Assembly (NCBI RefSeq): GCF_009674605.1 | Contig: NZ_WKJO01000003.1 | Span: 186,001-250,000, forward strand | DNA: 64,000 nucleotides | Reading direction: 5' to 3' | Source of the DNA: Haloferax litoreum | GTDB lineage: Archaea > Halobacteriota > Halobacteria > Halobacteriales > Haloferacaceae | Shown here: piece by piece, positions 25,246-34,065 of the stretch | How the letters are laid out: each line of letters starts with the position of its first letter | Numbering within the stretch: the first letter of the stretch is position 1 | Made by a program: the position numbers and the translations under genes | Notes under the pieces: model-generated | What the model was told of the DNA's origin: nothing | What the model saw: the letters and a program-made list of their open reading frames with translations, nothing else | Database searches by the model: none

Positions 25246-25602
25246 ATGGTAGACGGTATCCTCCTCGAATCCTCGCAACTGAAGGGGAAAGTAAAGGGTG
25301 GCCGCGCCGGCGCAGAGATTACCGGAATGAGTTACATCGGGTACGAAATCGGCGTCACAGAACACAGCCTCCACATCTTCGGCGACCACTGTAACGCCGA
25401 CATCAAAGACGAAGACTTTCGGTATCTCATCGTTCCGCTCGACTCGATTCAGGGTCTCGAACTGAAAGATACGACCGACCGTGGACGAGCCATCGAGGTT
25501 CACGCACTCGACGACGAAGTCGTCCTCTTCTCTGAAAACCAGACTCGTCTCTCAGAGAACCTCAAACGCGTCTTCTTACTCCTCTCTCGGCTGCTCGCGT
25601 GA
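25246..25602 (+). CDS. Hypothetical protein, possible PH-like fold
   Basis: 118 residues from MVDGILLESSQLKG. The pattern of strands (YIGYEIGVTEHSLHIFGD, YLIVPLDSIQGLELKD, AIEVHALDDEVVLFSEN) ending in an amphipathic helix (LKRVFLLLSRLL) resembles small pleckstrin-homology-like or GRAM-like domains, a structural guess only. No catalytic motif, signal or membrane segment. It stands alone. Confidence 0.55.
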   Translation: MVDGILLESSQLKGKVKGGRAGAEITGMSYIGYEIGVTEHSLHIFGDHCNADIKDEDFRYLIVPLDSIQGLELKDTTDRGRAIEVHALDDEVVLFSENQTRLSENLKRVFLLLSRLLA

Positions 25603-25672
25603 GGTGTCCACGCGGGTTGGATACTGCTCACTGACGGTGTCGTGGAACGGTCGTTGGCCCATCAGTCTCCAC

Positions 25673-26095
25673 TCACGTACTCGTCGGTCGGACGAACGTG
25701 ACGACGCGTTCGTCTCCCCCGGTGTGTCTCTCGTGAGGTCCAGTGAACGCTAATTCGTCACGCGTCCAGAACTCGACGGTCGGTTCTGTGACGAACGTCT
25801 CGGCGCTCCATCTGTATTCGATTTCGACTTCGATAGGGCGAGTTGGGTCTGGTGACGCGGAAGCACTCGTCTCGACGATTCGGGCGATGCTCCCAGTCGT
25901 CGGTGTCGTCACGAGGACGTACTGCCCCCGCTGAATGCCCCCTTCGGCGTCGGCGACGAAGTGGTCGTCTCCTACCCAGACGTTGAGGGTGTCCCCACGG
26001 AGCAACACGACAGACGCTTCGAACTCGAAGACGCCACCACCTGTGTCACCACTCTTACCGACGACTGTCAGTGAGACCGGTTGAAACTCGTGCAT
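25673..26095 (-). CDS. Hypothetical beta-rich protein
   Basis: 140 residues. Beta-pattern sequence with LVVLLRGDTLNVWVGD-like segments and repeated Thr/Val; no recognisable domain, signal or metal motif. Its end lies close to the dioxygenase-like gene upstream on the same strand (75 bases), so co-transcription is possible. I do not recognise it. Confidence 0.55.
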   Translation of the reverse strand: MHEFQPVSLTVVGKSGDTGGGVFEFEASVVLLRGDTLNVWVGDDHFVADAEGGIQRGQYVLVTTPTTGSIARIVETSASASPDPTRPIEVEIEYRWSAETFVTEPTVEFWTRDELAFTGPHERHTGGDERVVTFVRPTST

Positions 26096-26170
26096 GAGAC
26101 GGATACGCGCTGTGACGACAGAACGACTTCGCCTCCGTAGACCATCTCTTTCGAGACTGTGTATCCGGCT

Positions 26171-27106
26171 TCAGTCGTCTGCCTCGGCGACGGCGTCGAG
26201 TGGCGGCAGTCGGTCTTCGATGGCGTCTCTGTCTGCTTCCAACCACGGGGGGAGTTTGAGTTCCGTACCCAGGTCGTTGGGGTCTTCGTCCCGAGTAAAC
26301 CCGGGGCCGTCGGTGGCTATCTCGAAGAGGACTCCTCCCGGTTCACGGAAGTATATCGACCGGAAGTAGCGTCTGTCCTTCTGTTTCGTGACGTACATTC
26401 CGGCGTCGGTGAGTCGTTCGCGCCACGCCGATTGCTCGTCGTCGTCGGCCGTTCGGAACGCGACGTGGTGGACGGTTCCGACCCCCGGTCGTCCGCGAGG
26501 GCCGTCGCTGGTCAGGACGTCGATAACCGACGCTCGGTCGCCGTTCGTGGCGTACCGGAGGCGTTCTGCCGTCGATGCAGTCTGCTCGTAACCGAGAACC
26601 CTGAGGATACTTCCTGTCACCTCGGGGTCGGTCGAGTGGAGCGTCACACCGTGAAACCCACGGATTGCGTGGTCAGTTGGGACTGGACCATCGGCCCACG
26701 GGTCGACTGGCGAGTCACCCGTGACGAGTTCGAGTGGTTGCCCATCGTGGTCACGGAATGAGACGACAGTCTCACCGAAGCGTGTGGTCTGGTCGTCGAC
26801 TTCCACGTCGTGGCCGCGGAGGCGGTCTACCCAGTAGTCTATCGACCCGTCTGGGATGGTGAACGCGATGGCAGTCGCTTGGCCTCGTCCGGGTCGGCCG
26901 GGGTGTTCGCCGGCGAACGGGAAGAACGTGAGTATCGTTCCCGGCGTTCCGGTCTCGTCTCCGTAGTAGAGGTGGTAGGTGTGCGTGTCGTCGAAGTTGA
27001 CCGTTTGCTTGACGAGGCGTAAGCCAAGCACGTCGGTGTAGAACGCGACGTTTGCTGTGGGGGTACCCGCGATAGCGGTCACGTGGTGAATTCCGTTCGT
27101 CTGCAT
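26171..27106 (-). CDS. VOC-family ring-cleaving dioxygenase-like protein
   Basis: 311 residues from MQTNGIHHVTAIAGTP. It contains two vicinal-oxygen-chelate modules: one with GIHHVTAIAG, VLGLRLVKQTVNFDD and HLYYGDETGTPGTI, the other with RGFHGVTLHSTD. Conserved His in the first strand of each module and Glu in GVLFEIATDGPGF are the expected iron or manganese ligands, as in PcpA/LinE-type hydroquinone dioxygenases and the CatE-type proteins. It would open an aromatic ring using oxygen. The divergent HxlR regulator with an N-terminal cysteine supports a quinone/hydroquinone role. An in-frame upstream ATG is in promoter sequence and was rejected. Confidence 0.82.
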   Translation of the reverse strand: MQTNGIHHVTAIAGTPTANVAFYTDVLGLRLVKQTVNFDDTHTYHLYYGDETGTPGTILTFFPFAGEHPGRPGRGQATAIAFTIPDGSIDYWVDRLRGHDVEVDDQTTRFGETVVSFRDHDGQPLELVTGDSPVDPWADGPVPTDHAIRGFHGVTLHSTDPEVTGSILRVLGYEQTASTAERLRYATNGDRASVIDVLTSDGPRGRPGVGTVHHVAFRTADDDEQSAWRERLTDAGMYVTKQKDRRYFRSIYFREPGGVLFEIATDGPGFTRDEDPNDLGTELKLPPWLEADRDAIEDRLPPLDAVAEADD

Positions 27107-27377
27107 GATGATGGTGGGTGTCGTGTTTCGGTCGGTCCACCGGCACGTTGACCCGGTTGGACGAACCTGCCGAGATACGATTCGAACCTGACGCACTGTA
27201 GGAGTCGCCCGAACATATAGTTGCTCTGACAGTGGTGAAACCAGGTTACTCGCACGTCACCATACTTCGTCTGTCAGGGTGCGTTCGTTCCCGTGGACGT
27301 TCAGACGAACCAAGTAACGTTCTGAAAGTAGGTGAACTAACCGAACCACTAAAGGCGGTGTGAACCCAGAGGTGGGT

Positions 27378-27737
27378 ATGGCCTCAGAAATCTCCGCGGA
27401 CGACGCGCCGTGTCCCATCATCGACTCGCTGAAACAGATTGGGTCACAGTGGCGTCTCATCGTCCTCCACGACTTGCAGGACGGCGAGAAGCGGTTCAAC
27501 GAGCTCAAGCGCTCGACGGGCGCGAGTTCCCGGACGCTATCGCGCGTCCTCGACGACCTCCAGGAGACGGGCTTCGTCAACCGCCGTCTCGAAGAAGACG
27601 CGCCTGTCGCGACGTACTACTCGCTGACCGACAAGGGTGTCTCGCTGTGCCCGGTGTTCACCGAGATAGAAGAGTGGGCGAACGAGTGGCTCGAAGAGTC
27701 ACCCGTCGAAGTCGAAGCCGCCGAGTCGACCGCCTGA
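27378..27737 (+). CDS. HxlR-family regulator with conserved N-terminal cysteine
   Basis: 119 residues from MASEISADDAPCPIIDSLKQ. The winged helix is clear: GSQWRLIVLHDLQDGEKRF, then LKRSTGASSRTLSRVLDDLQETG, and a beta wing with the YYSLTDKGVSL typical of HxlR proteins. Cys12 (APCPII) matches the redox-sensing cysteine of the Bacillus YodB/CatR group; Cys91 lies in LCPVF. Divergence from a ring-cleaving-dioxygenase-like gene fits CatR-type control by quinone or thiol stress. It is convergent, six bases apart, with an Rrf2 gene. Confidence 0.9.
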   Translation: MASEISADDAPCPIIDSLKQIGSQWRLIVLHDLQDGEKRFNELKRSTGASSRTLSRVLDDLQETGFVNRRLEEDAPVATYYSLTDKGVSLCPVFTEIEEWANEWLEESPVEVEAAESTA

Positions 27738-27742
27738 CCCCG

Positions 27743-28186
27743 TTAGATTTCCAGTGGGTCGACGTCCGCGGCGTCGAACACTGTCTCGTGGACGTCGGCG
27801 ACGGTGACAGCGTCCAATTCGTCGAGCATCGCTTGAATTGCGGGTTCGAATAGTTCGTCGAGCACTGGCTGGATGTGTTCACCAACCGTGCACTCGTCGT
27901 TCGGTTCGTTCGCGTGGAAACAGAATGGTTCACCGTCTTCCACCGCCTCGTAGATGTCTCGAAGTGAGATGGCCCCCGGTTCACGCGCGAGTGTGAACCC
28001 ACCAGTTGGCCCGCGCTTGGAGTCCACGAGGCCTGCTTCCCGAAGTGAGCAGAGCAGTTGCCGGATGACGACCGGATTCGTGTTGACGCTCCAGGCGAGA
28101 CGGTCGGAAGACAGCCGTTCGTCGCGCCGCACGGCCAAGTTCGTGAGCACGTGAGTCGCGACGACGAATCGGCTGCTGTTCGACAT
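27743..28186 (-). CDS. Rrf2-family transcriptional regulator
   Basis: 147 residues. The winged helix reads RFVVATHVLTNLAV, LSSDRLAWSVNTNPVVIRQL and LREAGLVDSKRGPTGGFTLA, the classic Rrf2 segment with the GG wing. Cys89 and Cys99 (FCFHANEPNDEC) sit where Rrf2 proteins such as IscR and NsrR carry cluster-binding cysteines, but only two are present there, so a full three-Cys iron-sulfur site is missing. It might still bind a cluster with another ligand, or sense redox. Targets unknown; it has no adjacent partner gene on its strand. Confidence 0.88.
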   Translation of the reverse strand: MSNSSRFVVATHVLTNLAVRRDERLSSDRLAWSVNTNPVVIRQLLCSLREAGLVDSKRGPTGGFTLAREPGAISLRDIYEAVEDGEPFCFHANEPNDECTVGEHIQPVLDELFEPAIQAMLDELDAVTVADVHETVFDAADVDPLEI

Positions 28187-28427
28187 ACACTCTGATTCGT
28201 TCTACTGCCATTTTAGATTTCACGGTGGCTCGCTCGTCCTCCTCGACGCTCTCAAAATTCTGCCTTTGGTCGTTTGTACCCGATTAACTCTCCCGACTCA
28301 GAATACACCTTCACGAAAACTGTACAGACATCTCTAATTGGGCGGAAAATTCGAACGTAATGAACCAACAGAAGTTAAACTCACACGACAATCTGTCGAC
28401 GGCGACGGCCGTCGAGACTGTGACAAC

Positions 28428-29648
28428 TCAGTTGCCGTCTGCGTCTGGAGCGTCGTCGACCCTGTCGTAGAGAACGGACTCACCCGGCTTGACGGTTCCA
28501 CCGGTCGGAAGTCGGACCCCAGCGTTTAGCGAGGCGTTGATTCCCGTCTTGACACCGTCTCCGAGAATCACGCCGTACTTCCGTCGTCCGGACGAGACGA
28601 GTTCGCCTTTGAGCATCTGCCGGACGGGTTCTCCGTCGTGGCGGAGGTTGGCGACTTTCGTTCCCGCCCCGAAGTTCACGTCGCGTCCGAGAAGACTGTC
28701 GCCCACGTACGAGAGGTGGCCGACCGTCGCGCCTTCCATCAGTACACTGTTTTTCACCTCGACGGCGTGGCCGACTTTTGCGTCTTCGCCGACAACCGTG
28801 TGGCCGCGGATGTAGGCGTTCGGGCCGACAGAGGCCCCACGACGCACTAGCACGGGTCCGTCGATGACGACGCCCGACCGGACCGTCGCCCCTTCTTCGA
28901 CGACGACTGTCCCGTCGAGTTCGGCGCGTTCGGAGACGTCGCCGTCGACTCGTCCCTCGAGTTCACCGAGTTTCCACTCGTTCGCTTCGAGGAGTTCCCA
29001 CGGCCGGCCCACGTCCAACCATCGGTCGAACGCGACGCCGCGAACGTCGAACTCGTCACAGGTCCGCGCGAGTACGTCGGTCAGTTCGAGTTCGCCGCGG
29101 TCACTCTCGGCGACGTTGAGCCACGTCTGTGCCTCTGCCGGGAAGACGTACGCGCCGGCGTTGATGAGGTCCGACGGTGGGTTCTCGGGCTTTTCGATAA
29201 CTCCACTGACGAACCCGTCGCTGTCGGTCTCTAAGACGCCGTAGGACCTCGGGTCGTCGACTCGGTACGACCCGACTGCTGCACCGCCGTCGTACAACGT
29301 CGTCAACGACGGTACGTCGTACAAGGCGTCACCGTTGAGGACGACGAATGGTTCCTCGGGGTCGAGCGATGACGCCGCTGCCCGGACCGCGTCTGCGGTT
29401 CCGCGCTGTTTCTCTTGGACCGCAAATTCGACTGGGACTCCCCCTCGCTCCGTGCCAAAGTACGACCGGACGTCGTCTGCCTCGTATCCGACGACCAGGG
29501 TGAGACTCGACGCTCCGGCATCGATAGCCGCATCTGCAGTGTGTGCGACCAACGGTTTGTCGACGACCGGAAGCATCGGTTTCGGTCGTCGGTCGGTGAG
29601 TGGACGCATTCTGGTCCCGCGCCCGGCAGCGAGGATGACGGTTTGCAT
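28428..29648 (-). CDS. glmU: GlmU-type bifunctional uridylyltransferase/acetyltransferase
   Basis: 406 residues from MQTVILAAGRGTRMRPL. The pyrophosphorylase loop AAGRGTRMRPLTDRRPKP with its catalytic Arg and Lys, NGDALYDVPS and INAGAYVFP define the nucleotidyltransferase domain. The C-terminal left-handed helix (VVVEEGATVRSGVVI) ends in GVILGDGVKTGINASLNAGV, the archaeal-type acetyltransferase tail. Together with GlmS and GlmM it would complete UDP-GlcNAc synthesis: glucosamine-1-phosphate is acetylated and uridylylated. The start chosen lies at the family-typical N-terminus; an upstream ATG adds 37 unrelated residues. Specificity for GlcNAc versus other sugars is inferred. Confidence 0.85.
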   Translation of the reverse strand: MQTVILAAGRGTRMRPLTDRRPKPMLPVVDKPLVAHTADAAIDAGASSLTLVVGYEADDVRSYFGTERGGVPVEFAVQEKQRGTADAVRAAASSLDPEEPFVVLNGDALYDVPSLTTLYDGGAAVGSYRVDDPRSYGVLETDSDGFVSGVIEKPENPPSDLINAGAYVFPAEAQTWLNVAESDRGELELTDVLARTCDEFDVRGVAFDRWLDVGRPWELLEANEWKLGELEGRVDGDVSERAELDGTVVVEEGATVRSGVVIDGPVLVRRGASVGPNAYIRGHTVVGEDAKVGHAVEVKNSVLMEGATVGHLSYVGDSLLGRDVNFGAGTKVANLRHDGEPVRQMLKGELVSSGRRKYGVILGDGVKTGINASLNAGVRLPTGGTVKPGESVLYDRVDDAPDADGN

Positions 29649-30080
29649 GCCTAATGGACGCTCCGCGGGAAGGAAATTTTCTTCGGCCTGATACAGTTCG
29701 AGAGAGGAGAAGTGGGGCCCACTGAGCGGCGAGGATAGTGGGGTGTGCCTCTGTTCCACCTACCGTTTCCGACGCGTAGGTGACCGGCCCGGCAACTGGT
29801 TGTCAGATTCAACAGAAAATAATGGTTCCGAATAGTGCGCGTCCCCCACTATCGTGGTGCGCGTACTCCAAACAGCGCTTCCGCTCGACAGAATACGAAC
29901 CACACGGCCCGCGAGCGGCGAATACGTTGGGGTTACGATTGGGTTGGAGATTCGCACGGGCGCGGCGCCGTGTGTTATTAGACAGACGAACTCGGTGAGG
30001 TAATAGTTTCGTTCCGCGGCGACGTGGGCCGTCTCCGTCGGAACTATACTGTCACACCCCATCGGCTGTGGAGGGTTACG
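29649..30080. other. Intergenic region between glmU and the IMPDH-like gene
   Basis: Divergent promoter region of 430 bases. ACTATACTG near 30041-30049 could act as the promoter of the rightward gene. An inverted TATTA/TAATA pair flanks 29975-30005. No ORF here has credible composition. Confidence 0.4.
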
Positions 30081-31175
30081 ATGGAGATTCGCACAGGACT
30101 CTCGTATGGAGACGTATTGCTGGTTCCACAGCGCTCACCGGTCGATAGCCGGAGCGACGTGGACCTCTCGACCAACGTGACGCCGAACCTGCAGTTGGAG
30201 ACGCCACTCGTCAGTGCGGCGATGGACACTGTCACCGAAGCAGACCTCGCAGCCACGCTCTCGCACCTCGGCGGTCTCGGTGTCGTCCACCGCTTCCTCG
30301 ACGCCGACGAGCAGGCCGAACAGGTGCGAGCAGTCGCAGACGACGGCGGAACCGTCGCTGGCGCAGTCGGAATCGACGAGGCGTACCTCGACCGGACCGA
30401 AGCGCTCCTCGACGCCGGTGCCGACGCCATCGTTGTGGACATCGCACACGGCCACATGGAACGGTGTCTGGATGCAGTCGCACACATCCGCGACGAGTTC
30501 GACCCCGAAATCGTCGCTGGTAACGTCGTCACGCCGGAGGCTGTCGAAGACCTCTGGGAGGCGGGCACAGGATGTGTGAAGGTCGGCGTCGGTCCCGGGT
30601 CTCACTGTACGACGCGCGAAGTTGCCGGTGCTGGGTACCCGCAACTCACGGCTGTCTCGAACTGCGCCGAACGCGCCCACGACCTGGGAATCCACGTCAT
30701 GGCCGACGGCGGCATCCGTACGTCGGGTGACGCGGCGAAGGCGCTCATGGCGGGTGCCGACACCGTGATGATGGGGAGTTTCTTCGCCGGCACGGACGAG
30801 GCTCCGGGGCACGTCGTCGAAGTCGACGGCGACACGTACAAGCGCTCCCGCGGGATGGCATCGACCGAGGCCGCATCTGCCCGCGACGATAAGCAGAGCG
30901 ACATCGATGCAGGCGAGGGCGTCGAAGCGCTTACCCCGTACAAAGGACTCGTCACACCGCTCGTAGAGGAGTTCCTCGCGGGCATCCGGTCGGGTGTGAG
31001 TTACTCCGGTGGCCATACGATTCTCGCTGCCCGGGAGAAAGCGGCGTTCGTCCGCGTGGCTGGAAGCGCGAAAGAACGGGAAGGTGCGCACGGAGTCGTT
31101 TTCGCCGACCGGACTGTCGACGGCGACGACGCCGCCGAGAGAGACCACGAACAACAGGCACCGCTCGCAGACTGA
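30081..31175 (+). CDS. IMP dehydrogenase/GMP reductase family enzyme without CBS domains
   Basis: 364 residues from [16 protein letters not shown]. The TIM barrel has the family's catalytic loop [10 protein letters not shown] with Cys176, the NAD-binding IVVDIAHGH and VIAGNV-like segments, and the flap near [14 protein letters not shown] with [10 protein letters not shown]. The roughly 120-residue CBS pair found inside standard IMP dehydrogenases is absent, giving the length of GMP reductase or the short archaeal GuaB-type proteins. It oxidises IMP to XMP or reduces GMP to IMP; sequence alone does not decide. The downstream gap 31176-31825 ends the unit. Confidence 0.82.
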   Translation: MEIRTGLSYGDVLLVPQRSPVDSRSDVDLSTNVTPNLQLETPLVSAAMDTVTEADLAATLSHLGGLGVVHRFLDADEQAEQVRAVADDGGTVAGAVGIDEAYLDRTEALLDAGADAIVVDIAHGHMERCLDAVAHIRDEFDPEIVAGNVVTPEAVEDLWEAGTGCVKVGVGPGSHCTTREVAGAGYPQLTAVSNCAERAHDLGIHVMADGGIRTSGDAAKALMAGADTVMMGSFFAGTDEAPGHVVEVDGDTYKRSRGMASTEAASARDDKQSDIDAGEGVEALTPYKGLVTPLVEEFLAGIRSGVSYSGGHTILAAREKAAFVRVAGSAKEREGAHGVVFADRTVDGDDAAERDHEQQAPLAD

Positions 31176-31825
31176 CGGCGTCGATTCGTCGGGTCTGCAC
31201 GTCGTCGCGTTCCAATCGCACTTTCCCTGCGTTGCACTACGGCCAATAGACGCATCTCCCCGTCTACCGCCTCGTCTTCGAACACATCTATGTAATACTA
31301 TAATATCTGATATATCTCTGTTCATATCTACACATCGATAACTATCGGCAGAGTATCGTTGGCATCACCAAGTACCCATCTATTCTTGCAATATCTCTAG
31401 AGCTGGCAGGTGATACTCGTACGACCGATTCTGTGGTCGTCTATCACCCGGCCGGTTCTCTCTCCCACCCGCACTCGCACTTCCAACCCCTCAAAGTGAC
31501 GAATACTGCACTGTAACCTACGAAACTCCCGGGCGTACGTTGTGAGAAATTATCTGAAATCTGTCTATGACTGGAAGATGATTGTACGGGCAGTAACCGG
31601 CGACTCGAGAGGCACTGCCCAACACCGCCACTGCAGACCGGAGTTGTCGTTCTCGAAACTGGAATCAATTACGGACGTACAAGTGTAATGGGTTGTCTGA
31701 TCCCGGGATGTCGAGTGCTAACAACAGTACCAGTGTAATGGGCTACGAGGAGTTCGTGGGGTTCGCGGCCGAGTCGTCACTCCGAGCGAAATATCGATGG
31801 TGAACGAGTGTTCGGCAGAGTAGAA
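31176..31825. other. 650-base AT-rich intergenic region
   Basis: Contains ATACTATAATATCTGATATAT-like promoter sequence (about 31295-31315) and long AT runs. No ORF here has haloarchaeal composition; a 74-codon leftward frame is basic and Ser-rich and was not accepted. Two direct repeats are listed separately. Confidence 0.45.
31677..31742. repeat. Two 16-base direct repeats exactly 50 bases apart
   Basis: GTAC(A/C)AGTGTAATGGG occurs at 31677-31692 and 31727-31742, identical but for one base. They lie downstream of the leftward IclR gene. They may be a regulator array or a remnant of a mobile or duplicated segment; nothing between them is coding. Confidence 0.6.
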
Positions 31826-32596
31826 CTACGAGTACGTCGCGCGGATACCGATGACGCGGGCGGCCTGTTTGACCATCTCTGGGACCTCGCTGTGGTACCA
31901 TTCACCTTTCATACGGGTCGTCGGGCCGGAGACACTGATAGAACCGAGGATGGTCTCGTCGTCCGAAAGAATCGGCGCACCGACGGCGCGCATCCCAGTG
32001 ATTCGCTCCTCGTCGTTGAACGCGTGACCGCGTTCACGAATCGCATCCAAGTCCGCGTCGAGTTCCGTCCGGTCGTCTATCGTCTTCGACGTGAGTTGTG
32101 GCAAGTCGTCGTCGAGAATCTCGTTTCGGTGTTCCTCGTCACAGAAGGCGAGATACGACTTACCGACAGCGGTCGTGTGCAGGTCGACAGTCGTCCCGAT
32201 GTGGGAGTCGGTCTGGAGTCCCTGTTCGGACTTCACCTGGTAGATGTAGACGCCGCGGCCGTTCTCTTCGACCATCACCTGACCGCGTTCGCCGACGGCG
32301 TCCACAAGGTCGTCCATCTCTCCAATCGAGGCGTGGTAGAGTGCGTGCCGTGTTCGTGCGTGGTCACCGAGGTCGAGGAATTTGAGACCCAAGGCGTATC
32401 CGCCATCTACCTGAACGACGTATCCCAGTTGCAAGAGCGTCTGGAGATGGTTGTGTGCGGTACTCTTCGAAATTCCGAGCGCTGTGGCCACGTCGGAGAC
32501 GCCGCTGGCCCCCTCGTCACGCAAGTGTTCGACGATGCCGAACGACGTTTTCGTAGCGCCGATAGACCCGCTTGCACGGTCCTCGTTCGTGTTCAT
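31826..32596 (-). CDS. IclR-family regulator of the catabolic island
   Basis: 256 residues from MNTNEDRASGSIGATKTSFG. The N-terminal helix-turn-helix is TSFGIVEHLRDEGASGVSDVATALGISKSTAHNHLQTLLQ, followed by the IclR effector domain with VMVEENGRGVYIYQVKS, HTTAVGKSYLAF and RITGMRAVGAPILSDDE. IclR proteins are effector-controlled, activating or repressing aromatic or organic-acid degradation genes. A 17-base palindrome lies 43 bases upstream, suggesting autoregulation. It is the last gene of the leftward importer/PrpD group and the natural regulator of the whole island; effector unknown. An alternative start 26 codons upstream would cover the palindrome, so it was rejected. Confidence 0.9.
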   Translation of the reverse strand: MNTNEDRASGSIGATKTSFGIVEHLRDEGASGVSDVATALGISKSTAHNHLQTLLQLGYVVQVDGGYALGLKFLDLGDHARTRHALYHASIGEMDDLVDAVGERGQVMVEENGRGVYIYQVKSEQGLQTDSHIGTTVDLHTTAVGKSYLAFCDEEHRNEILDDDLPQLTSKTIDDRTELDADLDAIRERGHAFNDEERITGMRAVGAPILSDDETILGSISVSGPTTRMKGEWYHSEVPEMVKQAARVIGIRATYS

Positions 32597-32638
32597 GGGT
32601 ACCAATTGGGGAGGTTCGCAATAATTGTTCGTATTAAG

Positions 32639-32655
32639 TTCGGCAGTGCCGAACA
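32639..32655. promoter_or_regulatory. IclR-type palindrome upstream of the IclR gene
   Basis: GTTCGGC and GCCGAAC are perfect 7-base arms around AGT, in the 70-base gap between the MmgE/PrpD gene and the IclR gene. Its place upstream of the IclR start fits an autoregulatory operator. Confidence 0.6.
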
Positions 32656-32666
32656 AGTGTTCGTTC

Positions 32667-34037
32667 TCACTCACTTAGTGCGGTGACGACGACCGAGACT
32701 GGGGCTGAATCGACTGCGTCGAGCGCTTCGATTGCCTCGTCGGCGCTCTCCGAACCGAGGCCGTACGTGAGCAAGGTCCGGTTTCGGTCCGTAAGTTCCG
32801 TCTCGTCGAGTGGGTCGCGATAGTCTCCACGAGGTACGTCACGTTCGCCGACGTATCGTGTTCCGTCGTGGGCGACGAGTTCCACGCGAGCACCCCACTT
32901 GTCGGGGAACGCTTCTTCGTACGACTCCTCAGCGTGGAGGTGGACGCGTTCTGTGAGTGCCTGCACCGCTTCGTCTTCGAGGGCGTCGGCGAGGAAGTGG
33001 TCGAGAGAGATGGCACCGTCGGCGACCCACCGCGCGAGGACGTACGGCGTGGAGAACTTCGCTGCTGTCAGGGTGGTTGGTCGGGTGTGACTCATGTCGA
33101 CACCGTTTCGGTAGGTGTACACGTCGATGCGCTCTACGTCATCGGGTTCGATGCCGTCTGCTTCGGCGTCTCGAAGCGCATCCAGTGGGGCGTGCGTGTA
33201 CCGACAGGAGGGGTACGGTTTGTGATACGCCTCTGTGACCCACCACTCCTCGCCGAGTGAGTCGAACAGGTGGTCGAACGCACCGTCTTCGAGGATGGAC
33301 TCGAAGGGGTCGTACACCGCTTCCATCGCCGCCGCTGACCCGCGAAGACCGGCCCCTGCGAGTGTCGCGGCACTCACCCCTGCCTGTGCGGAGAACCCCG
33401 CCGTGAAGTTCCGTGACGGTGCACCCTCGGCGAAGGGGTCGTGCATCGAGACGACAGCGAGGTTCAGCGCCGTTCGCACCGTCTCACGTATCTCGTCGTC
33501 CGAGTGGCCCATACAGACGGCCGCCGTCAACGCCGGCCCGAGCGTCGTCCACGTCGAGTGCGGGTCTCGGATAAGCCACGGAACTGCGTCGTTGAGTCGC
33601 GCCTTCATCGCGAAGATGGCGTACTCGAACCGGGTACAGAGTTCGTACGAGCGAACGCACGCATCGACGAACGTCTGGCCGTCGACGTCGTGAGCCTCGG
33701 CGACACCGATGGCACCTGCCACGATGCTTGCACCGACGTGTCCGCCTCGGTTGTGGCCTTCTTCTATCTCCTGTGTTATCGCGGCAGTCGTGTTCAAGAG
33801 GGCCGCCTGTGCGGGGTCGGTTCGCCTGTCTGTCCCGAGGACCGACGCTGACCCGTCTGCGAGTGTCATCTCTTGGAAGACTGCAGTGTTCTGCGGTGCT
33901 GCGGCACCCGCGACAGTGGCCGCGAGTACGTCCGCGACGACGCGCGTACCGGCCGCCCGGACGTGAGGTGGCACCTCGGTGTTCAGAAAGTCGTACACGT
34001 GTCGTTCCCAGTCTCGAACCGGTGTCTGTGGAATCAT
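32667..34037 (-). CDS. MmgE/PrpD-family protein (first copy)
   Basis: 456 residues. Family features: helical N-terminus (VRDWERHVYDFL), the ITQEIEEGHNRGGHVGASIVAGAIG segment with the conserved acid and histidine, KPYPSCRYTHAPLDAL and a long C-terminal alpha/beta part. The family contains 2-methylcitrate dehydratase, cis-aconitate decarboxylase and iminodisuccinate epimerase, all working on branched polycarboxylic acids. Which reaction is catalysed is not readable here. A paralogue lies 28 bases upstream in the same unit, suggesting two steps or a heteromer on one acid intermediate. Family firm, reaction open. Confidence 0.85.
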   Translation of the reverse strand: MIPQTPVRDWERHVYDFLNTEVPPHVRAAGTRVVADVLAATVAGAAAPQNTAVFQEMTLADGSASVLGTDRRTDPAQAALLNTTAAITQEIEEGHNRGGHVGASIVAGAIGVAEAHDVDGQTFVDACVRSYELCTRFEYAIFAMKARLNDAVPWLIRDPHSTWTTLGPALTAAVCMGHSDDEIRETVRTALNLAVVSMHDPFAEGAPSRNFTAGFSAQAGVSAATLAGAGLRGSAAAMEAVYDPFESILEDGAFDHLFDSLGEEWWVTEAYHKPYPSCRYTHAPLDALRDAEADGIEPDDVERIDVYTYRNGVDMSHTRPTTLTAAKFSTPYVLARWVADGAISLDHFLADALEDEAVQALTERVHLHAEESYEEAFPDKWGARVELVAHDGTRYVGERDVPRGDYRDPLDETELTDRNRTLLTYGLGSESADEAIEALDAVDSAPVSVVVTALSE

Positions 34038-34065
34038 AGGTCTTCGATGAATGAGGAGGGGAGTC

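Noticed and set aside
27225-27276. CTGACAG..CTGTCAG pair between the HxlR and dioxygenase-like genes
   Set aside because: Arms are only 7 bases and 38 apart; too weak to call an operator.
30135-31325. 396-codon leftward frame
   Set aside because: It mirrors the IMPDH-type gene; the sense strand has catalytic motifs and the antisense none.
31444-31668. 74-codon leftward ORF
   Set aside because: Basic, Ser-rich composition unlike neighbouring genes and no promoter or motif.
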